DNA of 64,000 bases, from NCBI GenBank assembly GCA_026874595.1, contig CM049311.1, positions 67,586,453 to 67,650,452 of the forward strand, in the 5' to 3' direction. Within the stretch, counting starts at the first letter, position 1. Each line of letters begins with the position of its first letter. Under the pieces are notes generated by a model. That model searched no databases. It was not told the origin of the DNA and was given only the letters and a program-made list of their open reading frames with translations. Positions 13,701 to 28,700 of this stretch are shown here, one piece after another. The position numbers and the translations under genes are program-made. Source of the DNA: Sipunculus nudus (taxonomy: Eukaryota > Annelida > Sipuncula > Golfingiida > Sipunculidae).

Positions 13701-16700
13701 AGTCACCATGGCTTTCAATCACCAATATTTTATGCTATTTTGTATCACTTCCATTGTTACTTATTAATATTATGATATGGATATTTGTTTGGTTACATGT
13801 ACATTTTGACAGATGAAATATAATTAAGTGGAATTATGCAGAGTTACTTTGAGAAGTTGTATATCTCACCCTGGCACTGGCATATGTATGAAGTCAGTCA
13901 TGTAGCTGGAATTCAAATGCTGGAATATATGGCTAAACCAATACATGATCAGTGAATGCATTTATACTCTCTTGAAAACAAGTGATATGACATGTCTAAT
14001 ACTAATAATGATATGTGATACCAGTTAGGCCAAAATAAAAACAAAGGTATGGTTCTCAGGCACTTTTTTTCATAAATGAATGCGGGCGGGCGGTTTTTTA
14101 TTTTTTATTTTTTTGTATGTTTCGATAAAAATGTTAAATGATAAGGGAAAAGCATGATAATAACAGATTTATTTTGCTAAACAAGTAAAAGCACTACATA
14201 ACAAAGGATATTGTATGATTTTATCTTCTTGAAAGAAATGTCCGAGCAGCTGCAGCTCAAAATTGGTAAGTTTCTATGGAAAATCAAAATAAAGATATTT
14301 GATGCGGGGATTTAAAATTAATGCGTTAAATTGTGCCTGAGAACCATACCTTTTATTTTTTTGGCCTTAATGACAATATTTTACAGAGTATCATATGTAT
14401 AGACTGTTAGTGCAGTTGTTTGATATGAAAATTTATAGATAATTAAGGTTATCAATGGCTCTGACAAGAATTTGTCGGTTATAGATTCTGACAGTATTCA
14501 GTTATACATGTAATTTATTTTACAGATATTCTTATCATAATAATTATGAATTATATATATATCCCAATAGCTCACATGAATTATGGAGACAGCTGTCAGG
14601 TACTCAACAAGCAAACTGTTAGACATATCAAAGTTATGGCTGGTGACAGCTGCAAAGCGTTACTGGAAAAATGGTTTAGGTGTTATTTGAGTGGCTCCCC
14701 AGGTGTATGACAGATTGTGTGCTTAAATGTATTTCTGAGGGCTTTCTTACAATGAAACACCTGGCCGATTTATTTTAAGGACATTGGGGTGATGCCTTTA
14801 CATTTGTTAACATATACATTTTTTGGCTAATGTTACTAACTCGGCTTTTCCTGTCCCTTTCTGAGCATGTTTCCTGGCTGAGAATGCCAGTGTATTGGTG
14901 TCAGGTCAGTGGATTTATCCCAGGAATTAACTTAGACCATTAAACACACTAGTTAACCCTGGAGAAACAAACATTGGTTATCGCACAGAATGTCTTCTTA
15001 ATCAACTCATGATCTCATTATCAGTTCTGCTGCTTGGAATACATTCTTGTCAAACCCATACACAGTGGCATTAGACCTCCTATATCACAGTATGTCTCTA
15101 AGTCAGTCAAACCTCACACTTGTATGACCACTTGGGTCTGAATACTGCTGGTTGATACCTTGATACAAAGACAAAATAGTTGTCACATGATGGGTGTCAA
15201 AGTAGAGCTCTGCTACTGTTATTCATAAAGAATACATGACTCTGTAGGTATTTAAATTGGACTGATATGGACATATGGCTTTCTTAGAGTCTTGAAGTCG
15301 GTCATTCTGAAAAATGCACCTGCAATGGCTATCTTTACTATTGTAGTGTTGCAACTGTAAACAGTTCCTTATCTTACTTTGAGTTAGAAATTCACACAAA
15401 AGAAGATGTGTATGAAAAAGCAGTCATTTCCTGTGCCTTGTTTGACAAAGCTTTTGATCATGCTGAGTGACAATAAAATCTTGCCACCTACTGTTCGTGT
15501 GGTGAGAAAGTGATCAAATATAATTAACAGTTGGATTTGTTTATTCTAAGTAGCATGATTCTTGCAGCATTAAGGCAGTATAAAAAAATGAGGACTAGAT
15601 TTTTTCCCCACTGACATATTCATGGCAGTTTTCAACAAGACCTGGGCTGCCACTGATTGTCAATGGGGCAGAACAATATAAAGCTGATACTACATTTGTC
15701 ACAGGGCAAGCTTTTATTGTCTTGAGTAAGGACATGGCATAAAAATATAGAGCCACAAAGAATGGGCCGAATCAAAAGGTTTCTTTCTGGGTTAGTGAAT
15801 TTATGGAGATACTAACCACCTAGAGCTGCTATCAAATATTTGTCCGACTTCTTGCAGGAGGGGTGTTAGTAATTGATCTCCTCAGAGGATGGGTCTGGCA
15901 GGCCGGTAGTTAGTTCATCAGGGTAAGCCTAGCTCACCTGGCCAAGAGAGATTCTCAAAAAACATGAGAGTATGTTTTACTGTTTTTATTATCATTGTTC
16001 TCTTTTAGAGGTGTGATTGTTATTATTTCATGACTGAAGGATCTTTTGGCTTGAAAGATACAAGTATTTAATATTATAAGAAAAAGTAATTTTACATTTA
16101 TTACAAAATATGTGATATTAAAACATCTAGATTGAACACATCATTGATAAATGTTAGTGTTATGAATGTGTATTAATTTCATGATCAATCATCAGTAAAA
16201 ATTGGCTGACCTATATCGACCAATAATCGGAAATAATTGGTTGTATGAACTTTCTAACCATATATATCAGTACATCATCTGAGCTGATGTGTAGGTCTAC
16301 ATGCAGGCTTATAATGTCATAATTCTATTGCCAACATGTCTGTATAGTGACTTAATAATTAAGATTTTTTTATTTAACAGACTTTTCTCTAGTTTGCTTA
16401 CATATTTATTCATATAACCACACATTTCCAAATTGATAAGCAGAAATTTAAAAATGATTATGGCACTGCAAGATTTATCATCAGATGGATTGCATTAACC
16501 CGACCAACCATTGATTATAATTGATCATCGGCCCTTCTCTAATAAATGTTATATCAAATTTGTAAGAAAAGAGTTTTTGATTGAAATTTGAATATAAGAT
16601 ATAAATATGAGAATTTGACATTGAAGTCCAATATAAACATGAAAAGAAGATACAGAAAATATTTATGCAACATTTAAGGTACAAGAAAAAGACGTTCCTT

Positions 16701-19700
16701 TCTTGGAGAAAATGCCTTTTTTGTGGTTTTCTCCCCAAAAACATTTAAGGCTAACCCCACATTCACTGAGTGTAGGAATTTTTAGGGTGTTTGTCCGTTG
16801 GTTTTTGAAAAGTAAACCTCTCCCTTCTGGAACTACTGGATATGCCCTTAGGGGAACATATTGATATAAGTGGTAAGGAGAATGTGAGACACTTCAGTGT
16901 AGAGAGCTCTGACCCACAGGTGTATTCAGTCCATATGGTCTCTGCAGATAGCAGCATAGTTGTGCCATTGCCATTTTACATTAATTGTAACACAGTTATG
17001 TTGTTAGGGATACAGATGGTCCTAGGAACTCAACCATGGCTTCAGTAGATTATGGAGTGTAGCCTGCAGAAATGAAACCTTTACTGCAAGGGTATTTAAT
17101 GAGGCTGTTGCCAGTCTAAACATTATGGATGTGTTAAACAAAAGGTCAGTTTGTCTGAGTGGCCTCTGGATGTAAGGCTGAGGGAAAGCAGCCATGATAG
17201 CTGTCCAGATCTGTATATGTTCCTTACACAGGGACTGGTGCTCAGCTACCACAGCTTGGCATCCTTTTATTGAGTTCAACACCAGCTCAGTCTGTTAGAT
17301 AAATGACTGTACACTGTTGTACAAATAAATGCCAGCGCTGGAGCTCTTTGGAGCCCCTATCTTAGAGATTATATACTGTAGATGGTGGTGATCCCATAAT
17401 GGTAACTTTTAGTTTTGTAATCATTATATATATGCATAAATGACATGTTAAAAATTAAAAGCTAAGGGTAAGATTCCATATACACAGACTGTGGATCTAG
17501 CATGAGATTTTAGCCAGTCCCGCATGGTGTACCTGTTGTGACATTATATTGTATATAGCACACTGCCCTCCTGGTAGGTCCAGTGCATATTCTGCATTCT
17601 GCATGCAGTGCATATGGAATCTTACCTTAAAAATGCCAGTGATTAGATCAGTATGTTAATGGTTGAAGGTTAATAAAGTAATAATATATATCATTGGGAA
17701 TTCAACCCCTACCCCCTTAAGTAACAAAGCTCCTTGTTCAAAAGCCCCTAGCCAAACTCCCTAGATGGAAGGAGGAAATCTGGATAGAAACTGGAGATCT
17801 TCAGACCTCTGATGTCTTAAAAAAAGATTATGGCTTCTGAATTATTTTGGAATATTCCTTGATTCAATATACTCAATAGGAATATCTTGTTCATATAATT
17901 TGAATGATCCTCATAAATATACAATTGACAATTCGTCTTAGAGGCCGTAGATCTATTCTAAAAAAAAAACGCTGATTGTTATACCAGTTAAATTTGTGAG
18001 TCATTAAAAGTTGTCAGTCAGGTTTTCCATTTAATCAAATGAGTGATCAAGGTCACACAGTTATTTATAGGACACTTATGAAGAAAAAGATATGTAATAC
18101 ACTTGCTGAGTATAATTTTCAAAGTTAAGAAAATAATTATAGGTGTTACACTGAGGGTTGTAACAATGCTTTGAAGAATTGATGCATTGTATTTACTAGA
18201 ATTCAATTAAATTGTAATCCATTATAAACCTCTGAATCAGTACATTTCGTTTTTTTTTTTTTTTTTCATGTACAATCCTGAAGTCCTCTGTGAGCTCTCA
18301 AAGTAGCATTATCATGGTCATAATTGTAGTGGAACATTCATAATTTTATCTTTTTACCGTATGCAATCTATGGCCAAACAAATCCAATGCAGCAACAAAA
18401 CAATCCATAAATTCATAATAATCTCTTCCTTAACACCATATAGATGTATGTTTCAAGTGATTTGATATACAGTAGAACTGTAAGTCGCCACAAAGTACAA
18501 GGTATTGTTGTAATATTAATAAATCAGGTCCCTCCAATGGGCAAATGTGACTAATGTCTCAGCAGATGTCGTAAATATCCTGTTTGCCTTGCAGGATAAT
18601 TGTGAGTATTAAAAGTGTCACTGGTGTACCTTATTTATGTACAGGCTTGTACTCCATACATTATCATGGGCACTGTGTCTTGAAAGAAAATCTTTTACAT
18701 TTCTTTATCAGCATAATTTAAGTTGTAGTGCTACAGCATATATCATCAGGGTTTCCCCATGTGTGTCTTGTTCTGGTCATTTAGCCTGCACCATTGTAAA
18801 TAACATCCAAGCTGCCAGGGAGACAGGTGCTTATAGGAACCAGCTTGTTATACTATGGTTTATGTATGAGCTTGCAGTACTATAAAGCATTGGATTCGGA
18901 GCTCAGATTTGTGACTGTTTATTAGCACAGGAAATATTTTTTAAAGCTTCAGCAACATTTTGGGTGTGCTATCTGAAGTACCATGAATTCTTTAATGCAG
19001 GTGTCTTGTTTTGCATTCTTTTTCAGACATTATAACACTGATAAATTGGTTACAGGCTTATCAAAATACATTTAAAGAAAAACAAAATAATTGAATATGA
19101 AATAGCCTTTGGGTTCATTTTAGACCATAAATATGTCAGTTCCCTACATAAAACTTTTTGAATGTATTTTACAATACATGCAGTTTGCATACATAACCCA
19201 TATGAAAATTTTGATGACTCCTGATTGAAGATGATTTTAGCTGTATAGAGCAGCTACAGGTTGCTGTGGTCTTGGACTTCAGCCCTGCATGCTCCTTAAG
19301 CGTAATTTTGATAAGGCCAGTTGACGAGATGCCTCACAAGCCAAGCAGGAAACCGCGTGAGGCTGCCATCATTTTTCTATACCACAGTATCCACAACCCC
19401 AAAGCCCAAAGCAGGACATGAAACCGGCACCAATTTCAGCGACAAGTACCATGTCAATCCAGAGAGCGAACCTTATAGCGAACGGTCATTGTTTTATTCA
19501 TCAGCATTTTTTATTATGACTCCATCACAGGTCATCTCTGCCCATCAGAACTAAGGTGACTTTTTTTTAAGTATGTGAAACTTGTGCACTTTCAGCCTAC
19601 TCAGAAATGTTCACCTACAGTTCCCCCAATTCTTGTGAATGAGAGCAGTCTGTATTGCCCTATCTTACAAGGTTAAAGAAAAAAAAAATTTAAATTAAAA

Positions 19701-22700
19701 ATATATCATGGTGATCAAGATTACCTCCAAAGTTTATTTAATGTAATGAAATTACCTTTGATGTTATTCTGTTCCTCAAAAAAAAGTTTTATAGAAATCC
19801 ATGCAAAACATTTGCAGTAGAGTTTCTGACTAATTTTGTGTGATTAACTTTTTAATTAGGTTGCAATGTCATGTAGTTAAACCTTAATGATTATATACCT
19901 CCATACAAAGAAGTTATATTACCATATCAGGAATAATCTTTCAATGTTTTCCGAACTGTATAGAAAGCAGGACACATACAAAGTATTCACTACTTATTGT
20001 GATGATGGTTAGTGTTGTCAAAAATGCAACAAGTCTGTCAAATGTTGATAAAGTAAGAACTATAATGGTCACATGAAATAATTTATAATCAAACATCTAT
20101 TGCTTATCTTACATAAATTAACACAATTAAACAACTGATTAGAAACTTACTAACGGACAAACCAACCAAAACAAAATCTACTGGCTGACATATATAAACA
20201 TAAATTGATTAAACTAGAAATAAAAAATAAAATATATATATTTAATATTTTATGATGACATTTTGTTTTATTAAGGCTGCTTCACCCATATGTGCCAAAT
20301 ATATTTTTTAAAAAATTATTACATTTTTGAGGGGATTATAATTACATTACCAGTGACATAGAATTGAGTATGTTTCTCCATTATTGGCAAGGTTACAACA
20401 CTGCTTCTATAAGTCATAAGGATAATTAACACCTTCAGTTGTGTGACATGAGAAAAAGTGGCAAGTTCTGTTCAGGTTAAACCAGTCATTTTAGAGGTCC
20501 CATTCAGTTGCTTAGACACCTGTTTCAGGTTGACACGACTTGTTTGATTTATAGATCAGATATCAGCCTCAAAAACTAATATACAGCAAATATTTCATGG
20601 GTTATGTCAGGAAGACCATTATCACTATTCCACCCTTCAGATAAATTAATCCCCCACATGCTGCACTGTAACAAGTATGGTTGACATTTTTCTGTATCTG
20701 CAGTGAGGAGTATGGTTGACATTCATTTTACTGTATCTGCAGTGAGGTTGTTGTTTTGGTAACTCAAGGAGCGACTGAAATTGTTTACAATCTCTGTATG
20801 CTCGTAATTTCAGGAATTTCATTTAAATTCAAATAAACACATATTCTTGAAGCCAATCTGTGCATTTCCAGTGATATCATTGCATTCAGAAACAAATATT
20901 ATTACACTATGGGTGATTAAGTGTTAGAGATGAAAATATGAATGAACAAACAAATTTGTAAGTCCCACAGGCATATTGACCATCTGTGTTTCCTGGAGGC
21001 ATGTTGCTTGTTATGGCAATCCAGACAGTCACTTCTCAAATTGGTTACAGGCTTATCAAAATACATTTAAAGAAAAACAAAATAATTGAATATGAAATAG
21101 CCTTTGGGTTCATTTTAGACCATAAATATGTCAGTTCCCTACATAAAACTTTTTGAATGTATTTTACAATACATGCAGTTTGCATACATAACCCATATGA
21201 AAATTTTGATGACTCCTGATTGAAGATGATTTTAGCTGTATAGAGCAGCTACAGGTTGCTGTGGTCTTGGACTTCAGCCCTGCATGCTCCTTAAGCGTAA
21301 TTTTGATAAGGCCAGTTGACGAGATGCCTCACAAGCCAAGCAGGAAACCGCGTGAGGCTGCCATCATTTTTCTATACCACAGTATCCACAACCCCAAAGC
21401 CCAAAGCAGGACATGAAACCGGCACCAATTTCAGCGACAAGTACCATGTCAATCCAGAGAGCGAACCTTATAGCGAACGGTCATTGTTTTATTCATCAGC
21501 ATTTTTTATTATGACTCCATCACAGGTCATCTCTGCCCATCAGAACTAAGGTGACTTTTTTTTAAGTATGTGAAACTTGTGCACTTTCAGCCTACTCAGA
21601 AATGTTCACCTACAGTTCCCCCAATTCTTGTGAATGAGAGCAGTCTGTATTGCCCTATCTTACAAGGTTAAAGAAAAAAAAAATTTAAATTAAAAATATA
21701 TCATGGTGATCAAGATTACCTCCAAAGTTTATTTAATGTAATGAAATTACCTTTGATGTTATTCTGTTCCTCAAAAAAAAGTTTTATAGAAATCCATGCA
21801 AAACATTTGCAGTAGAGTTTCTGACTAATTTTGTGTGATTAACTTTTTAATTAGGTTGCAATGTCATGTAGTTAAACCTTAATGATTATATACCTCCATA
21901 CAAAGAAGTTATATTACCATATCAGGAATAATCTTTCAATGTTTTCCGAACTGTATAGAAAGCAGGACACATACAAAGTATTCACTACTTATTGTGATGA
22001 TGGTTAGTGTTGTCAAAAATGCAACAAGTCTGTCAAATGTTGATAAAGTAAGAACTATAATGGTCACATGAAATAATTTATAATCAAACATCTATTGCTT
22101 ATCTTACATAAATTAACACAATTAAACAACTGATTAGAAACTTACTAACGGACAAACCAACCAAAACAAAATCTACTGGCTGACATATATAAACATAAAT
22201 TGATTAAACTAGAAATAAAAAATAAAATATATATATTTAATATTTTATGATGACATTTTGTTTTATTAAGGCTGCTTCACCCATATGTGCCAAATATATT
22301 TTTTAAAAAATTATTACATTTTTGAGGGGATTATAATTACATTACCAGTGACATAGAATTGAGTATGTTTCTCCATTATTGGCAAGGTTACAACACTGCT
22401 TCTATAAGTCATAAGGATAATTAACACCTTCAGTTGTGTGACATGAGAAAAAGTGGCAAGTTCTGTTCAGGTTAAACCAGTCATTTTAGAGGTCCCATTC
22501 AGTTGCTTAGACACCTGTTTCAGGTTGACACGACTTGTTTGATTTATAGATCAGATATCAGCCTCAAAAACTAATATACAGCAAATATTTCATGGGTTAT
22601 GTCAGGAAGACCATTATCACTATTCCACCCTTCAGATAAATTAATCCCCCACATGCTGCACTGTAACAAGTATGGTTGACATTTTTCTGTATCTGCAGTG

Positions 22701-25700
22701 AGGAGTATGGTTGACATTCATTTTACTGTATCTGCAGTGAGGTTGTTGTTTTGGTAACTCAAGGAGCGACTGAAATTGTTTACAATCTCTGTATGCTCGT
22801 AATTTCAGGAATTTCATTTAAATTCAAATAAACACATATTCTTGAAGCCAATCTGTGCATTTCCAGTGATATCATTGCATTCAGAAACAAATATTATTAC
22901 ACTATGGGTGATTAAGTGTTAGAGATGAAAATATGAATGAACAAACAAATTTGTAAGTCCCACAGGCATATTGACCATCTGTGTTTCCTGGAGGCATGTT
23001 GCTTGTTATGGCAATCCAGACAGTCACTTCTCAAAGAATTGTTGGAATCAAACATGCCAGCAAAAAAAAGGAAAAAAATCTGACTGTTAGGGATTTGGCT
23101 TTAGGTATATTGAAGTCAATCTTATAATGCTAAATATTTACTTTTGTTATTTGTGGGGAGTATATATGCTGGACACCTGCATTATAAGAGTAATCTTGTA
23201 TTTTGTATGACACTAACATACATATAAAAAATACATAAATATTCATGAAATGTTAATATGCATGACCCCTGCTGGTGCCTGGGATGGTTACACCCTTGTT
23301 TTCTGACAGAGGGACTTTTTGATCAATGCCTGCTATCATGTTTGTTTTGTGTCTGTGTCTATGTAAAAGTCTGTTAACAAATGCTTAACAATATGTTGTG
23401 GGAACATTACTTCTTTTAAAATTCATGTATGATTCGTTGAATAAAAGTAAAAAGAAAAAATGGGGGGGGGGAATTTTTCTAAAACAAATGATCGAGTCTC
23501 AGAAGAAAAATAATTTATTGATCAAGTCAATAATATGTGCAACAGAAACATACAAATCTTCTATATCTACCAAAAAATTGTACATCCTTGTTTACAGCCA
23601 GCAAAAAAGATATATATATATGATATAACATTATTACCCTGGTTCCAGCTTAAATGCAACATTAATATAGATATTAGTGCAAAGAGATGCTCCTCCTCTG
23701 CCAATCAGGTATAGATCTGTGACACTCTAATATATAAGTATGTATAAAGCTCAAGTGTTTGACCAGAGTTACTGCCTTGTTACACTATTCCTGAATGCCC
23801 TCAGAGCTCGACAACCCCCCTCCCCCTACTGAATTTGGAACAGGTGTCATTCCTACTACCATAACATTACCACATTTAGGCCCTGATAGAAGCCTGGCAA
23901 GGGCGGGGTATGATTAATTTATACTGGAGGGGAGAGAGGGACAAACCCAAAGTAGTTGTCCAGGAGTTGTGCTGGTAAAGGTATAAACATTATTATACTC
24001 TGCAAAAAAATCAAACTATTATGTACAATTAATTATGGAAATAATATGATAGTAGTATATCATTCATCATATTCATACATCCTGAGGTAATGTGATCAAT
24101 ATCTGACACTTAATAGTCCCACATACTTACTAGTATTGGCTTAGTAATGTCAGTGGTACAATGATATCAGTTGGTGATTACACCAGGGGCTAGGCCTGAG
24201 ATAAAACCTTCTGATTGTGCCTGTCCATCATCCTTGTTAATTAGACAGATGGTCTAACCTTTGAGGCACAGTCTCTTCCAATAAAACTACCTCAAAGACC
24301 TACTTATTGTGGTTTTAATGAAATCTGATAGCACTATCCCTGAGACTAATCAACAGTAATTTTAATGAATTGAGGTAAAACCATTTTAAGTCAAACTTAT
24401 AATAAGCAAATTGCTCTTTGCCGTTGGATTGGTTAAGGGAGTCTGTGGTTTTTCTTCCCATGATGGGAAAATATCTAAATGAAAGTGTACACACGTGCAT
24501 AGACATAAAAAAAATGTCCAATATGCATACAGGCATGGAGCATTGAGAGTGGAGCAGCACACACACAAATACTTGCAATACCTGTTTTATTAATTTAAAT
24601 AATTCTACATATTAATAATAACCCAGATACATATTTATGGTGTCATAGCCATGAGAGAATCAGTGGTCATAAGCCATCTGTGTTATCATCTGTGAAGTGG
24701 AAGCTCCCCATAAGAGAAAATACCCTCATCAGATTAAGAAATGTATGCACATGCACACACAAATATACAAAATATGTTTTTTTCCAAATTAATAGATTCA
24801 CATTTCACTTTCAGTAAATTTATAATATATCTGAATAAATTTTTGTACAGTAAGGTTATACAATCTAACTTGTTAATTTACTCTTTTAAATGGAATGCAA
24901 CGAAACCTGTTCTACAATCACAAAGCTGTGACATGATTAAGGTCTTTAAAGTCTGGGCTGTCGTGCCCTCCAACGGGACTGTATTGTGCTGAAGATTCAC
25001 TTGTTCCATTGTTTATATATGTCGTACATGTTGACATTGATTGGGGATTACCACAACAAGTCCTTCTTTTACAGAACATTGACATGAACTTCCTACGAAA
25101 TTTCTTTCCAAAAGCTGTGTAAATAATAAAATTTGTTGATGAATTCACCAAAACCAGCAATATTGCTACAAATAAAAATTTGACAAACATTGTTCCATGG
25201 CTCATTTCTGGCCGCAGTGCTGCGTACATAGTAGCAACCAAATGAGGGCTTTGGCATATTAAAAACATTAACACTACAGCACTGAGCATGATTGTCACAT
25301 CAAGTCCTTTTGGTGCCTCTTGCTTCAGTTCTTTGCTTTTTTTACGAGCTTTGTGAACAGCAATTAGTAACATTGTGTTCATGTATGCCAAACAGAGAAA
25401 AGGAATGCCCCATAAGAACGGCAGGAATAACCAAGACTGGTACAAGTGACGATACACTACATTTTTACCAACTTCTGTAGGAACATAGACAGCAAAGGTT
25501 TGATTTTTTTGTATGTCATAGCGCATCTCCACTTTGCATTCGAAGAAAGTTGGTATATTGTAAAGGAAACATATCATAAAAATTGCGGCAACTATTTTTC
25601 TGGCACACGGAATGGTCAGGACTCGATTACTGTTCATTCCATGGCACACAGCAAAGTAGCGATCAGCAGAGAGAGCCACCGTGACCCATATGCTTGTAAA

Positions 25701-28700
25701 GACTGATGTCAGAGCAGCAGGCTTCAATAAAGGGTAAATATGAGGCAGGATTGTGTGGTCCACGAGAAGAGCTACCTGTGTATCAATGAAAGTGGTTAAA
25801 CATATCATTAAAGTACTCGATATGAGAACCATAATATCAGCAACTGCGAGTGCTGTCAAAAATGTATATGTGGTTGACTTCATGTCTTTTCGAAGCAATA
25901 CACATAAGCATAACGCGTTTCCTATGAGACCAAGAGCACTTAGCACCACAGAGCCGATGCCGAGGATAAAATCATGCAAATCTTGTAAACGGCGTAAATA
26001 CTCAGCAGAACTGTTAGCACTTGTTGTCCATTGTGGAGTTTTGCTGGTAATATTGTCATTATAGTTAGCAACACTAGATTGTTCCCACACAGTGAGCAGC
26101 TGACTGTCATTCATATCCATATCCATGTTTTGTTATATAAGTTGGTACTTGTCAAGTAATGTGTGCCTTGCTGAAGAGACCACTCAGGGGCCCAAGTTAC
26201 CAGGTGCTGTTTATAATATTGGTTCAAGTGGCAGTGCTTTGTACTTTATAAGTCATAGCCTTCATTCAGACTTCCAGGATATACTCCTCATCTTTTTGAG
26301 CACTATGATGCGAAAATGTTTTATTTTTCCTTAACTTTTTATTGAACAAGTACATGCCATATGTCATTCCTTAAATATTGTACCTCAGCCTTAAAACCTT
26401 TGATCTTCTTGCTGCAAGGAAAATTCCAAATCAGAAAATGTTATTTATTATACTCCCCAATAGATTGGTTTCAGATTGAATATTGATCTTGAATTCCTTG
26501 ACATTTCTGGAAAATAGTCCACCAATGGTGCAGAAAACCTATTCAGTTTTGTCAGTAACTGAATTTTCAGTAGAATCTTTTTAGCTCACAGTCTGTAGAA
26601 GTATATCAAGCAGGTATTGATTATGTCTGAAAGAATTTTTAAAATTGCATACCACTATTGTTAAAAATAAATACCAGGTAGTGTAGTTCTTCATCTGTGA
26701 TCGGGTGTAGTTTATGTGCTGATGGGGCAGTCAGAAATAAAAAAAAATTGCAAAGGAGGCTGGATATCACAGTTAAAGGTCCTGGCATGTTCTTCCGCCA
26801 TGGAGGAATTTGATTGAAAGCAAAACCTTTAGTCTGAGGGTTCTGTTCCCTTTTAGACCTACTCTTGGAAGCACACTAAAACCATATCCATTAAGGGCTT
26901 CCAATATAAGGTTTCTTGCAGACAGAAATCCTGAAGATTTAATCAATTCAGTCTTGTGTTGTTTTTGTGAGCATGAATAAGTTTATGGTCTTTCCTTTCC
27001 TGTGCTTGCTCCAGAAACTACTGAAGTATGAGCTGATTTATTCCTGTAATTCTTAATCCATAGATTTATCTCCTGTCTTCACATTGGGTCAGATTAACCC
27101 CAGCAGGTGGACAGATTCATACAAAATCCAGCACATTCACAAGTCAATTCATAATTTTTTTTAAATGTTCCTCACATATACAAATTCAGTTATCTTGAGA
27201 ACAAATTTGCCATTTATATGTTTACTTTGGTAATAGGGAAAATCCAGTGATAATCTGTTCAAGGAATTACAAATGATGTTGTCTGAGAAGTTCCTGATGC
27301 CACCCCTGAATCCTCATTATCCAGGATTTAGGAATGGTTTATTAATTGTTTTATCAGCTATTGGAGAGCCACAGAATTTAAAACTTCCTGATGTCTGCTC
27401 AGTGGTTCATCGGGGCTTTGTACAATTGGCAAATGATAATGACTTTTCTCATTCACATGTATTAACCCTTGTATCTTTGGTCGTTTTTGCACCGAATGTC
27501 TTAAGTTTATGGTTAATTGCCCTTTGAAAATAATCAGCTGCATTGAGGTGTTCCATGTTCTTTTTGGTCACATACTCTTTTGTCAAAGTGGCCTTTTCAT
27601 ATATTCATTTTGGGATTATTATACTTCTTTGATATGACACTTCTTTGATTCTGATTAATTCCTGAGCACCTCAAACACGTGTGTGGGTTTTTCACAGCAC
27701 TGTTGTTTGAGTATCAATTTTCAAAGATTTTCTTGTTTGATCAGATTGTCTCTTCTGCATTGGTTTATTGATAGTGATTGTAGTAATGTCACAGTCACTT
27801 GTATGGTTGAGCCTTATGGTTATGATTGAGACATACATGTAAAAATGAAAGTGTACATCAAAATAGCATTAGAGTATATATGATCCTTTCAACACTATAT
27901 CTATGATAAATTTGAAGTCTTCCTGCTGCAGAGACATTGTTCTTTACTGGACCTTAGAGTCTGGTTAACAAGCATATGCTTGATAATCCTTTGTGACTGA
28001 ACAAACCTCACCAAATGTCCAGTATTCTTTTAAGCTCATTGCAGTTGTTTTGATAAATCTGCTCAGGTACTCACCATGCTTGTCATGAGAGAAAAATTAA
28101 AATCTGCTAGGCCTTGAGGTACTTGCCATGTACCTCCAGATATGGTCAAATGCGATGAGGTAGCGAGACTGATACAGAGGCAGATGAGTAGCTTGGCGGC
28201 AGCAGCATCTCCTGAGATTCAGTGACTGTTTACCGAGTGTCACTGTCTGCTGATTTACACACTGAATGTTCTCAAATGTCATTTGATGGAATAATAGATC
28301 TCTGCAGGTATGCTGCGTGGCTGATAAGTTGACTCTGCCTGCCTTGCTGATAGGTCACTAACACTGACAATAAGAGTTGGAAGTAGTCACAAAAATAACC
28401 ATCAGCAGTGCTGAATCTGGTAACTAACACAGTTTCCAGTGCTGAATCTGACCATTTACTCAAGCTTTAGTGCTGAAGCTGACCCTTTCACTGGTCACTG
28501 GGGTCCAGTCCTGTGTTAATATGCTGATGTATAAACTCTTAATAAACTTATTTATGCTCAAGGTCAGCTAGTTTACAGTGACCACTCCAGGAGCTCTGTG
28601 GGGTCCTTTCATCACTGTGCCTGCAGCAGTCTGGTGGGTTCTGTTAATCCATGCTGCCACACAGGAACTGTGAGGTTTACTTTCCTGAGAGGCTTGACTT

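Noticed and set aside
19321-19554. 77-codon open frame, repeated at 21316
   Set aside because: Identical because of the tandem duplication. No domain, no splice context, and codon composition is not distinctive.
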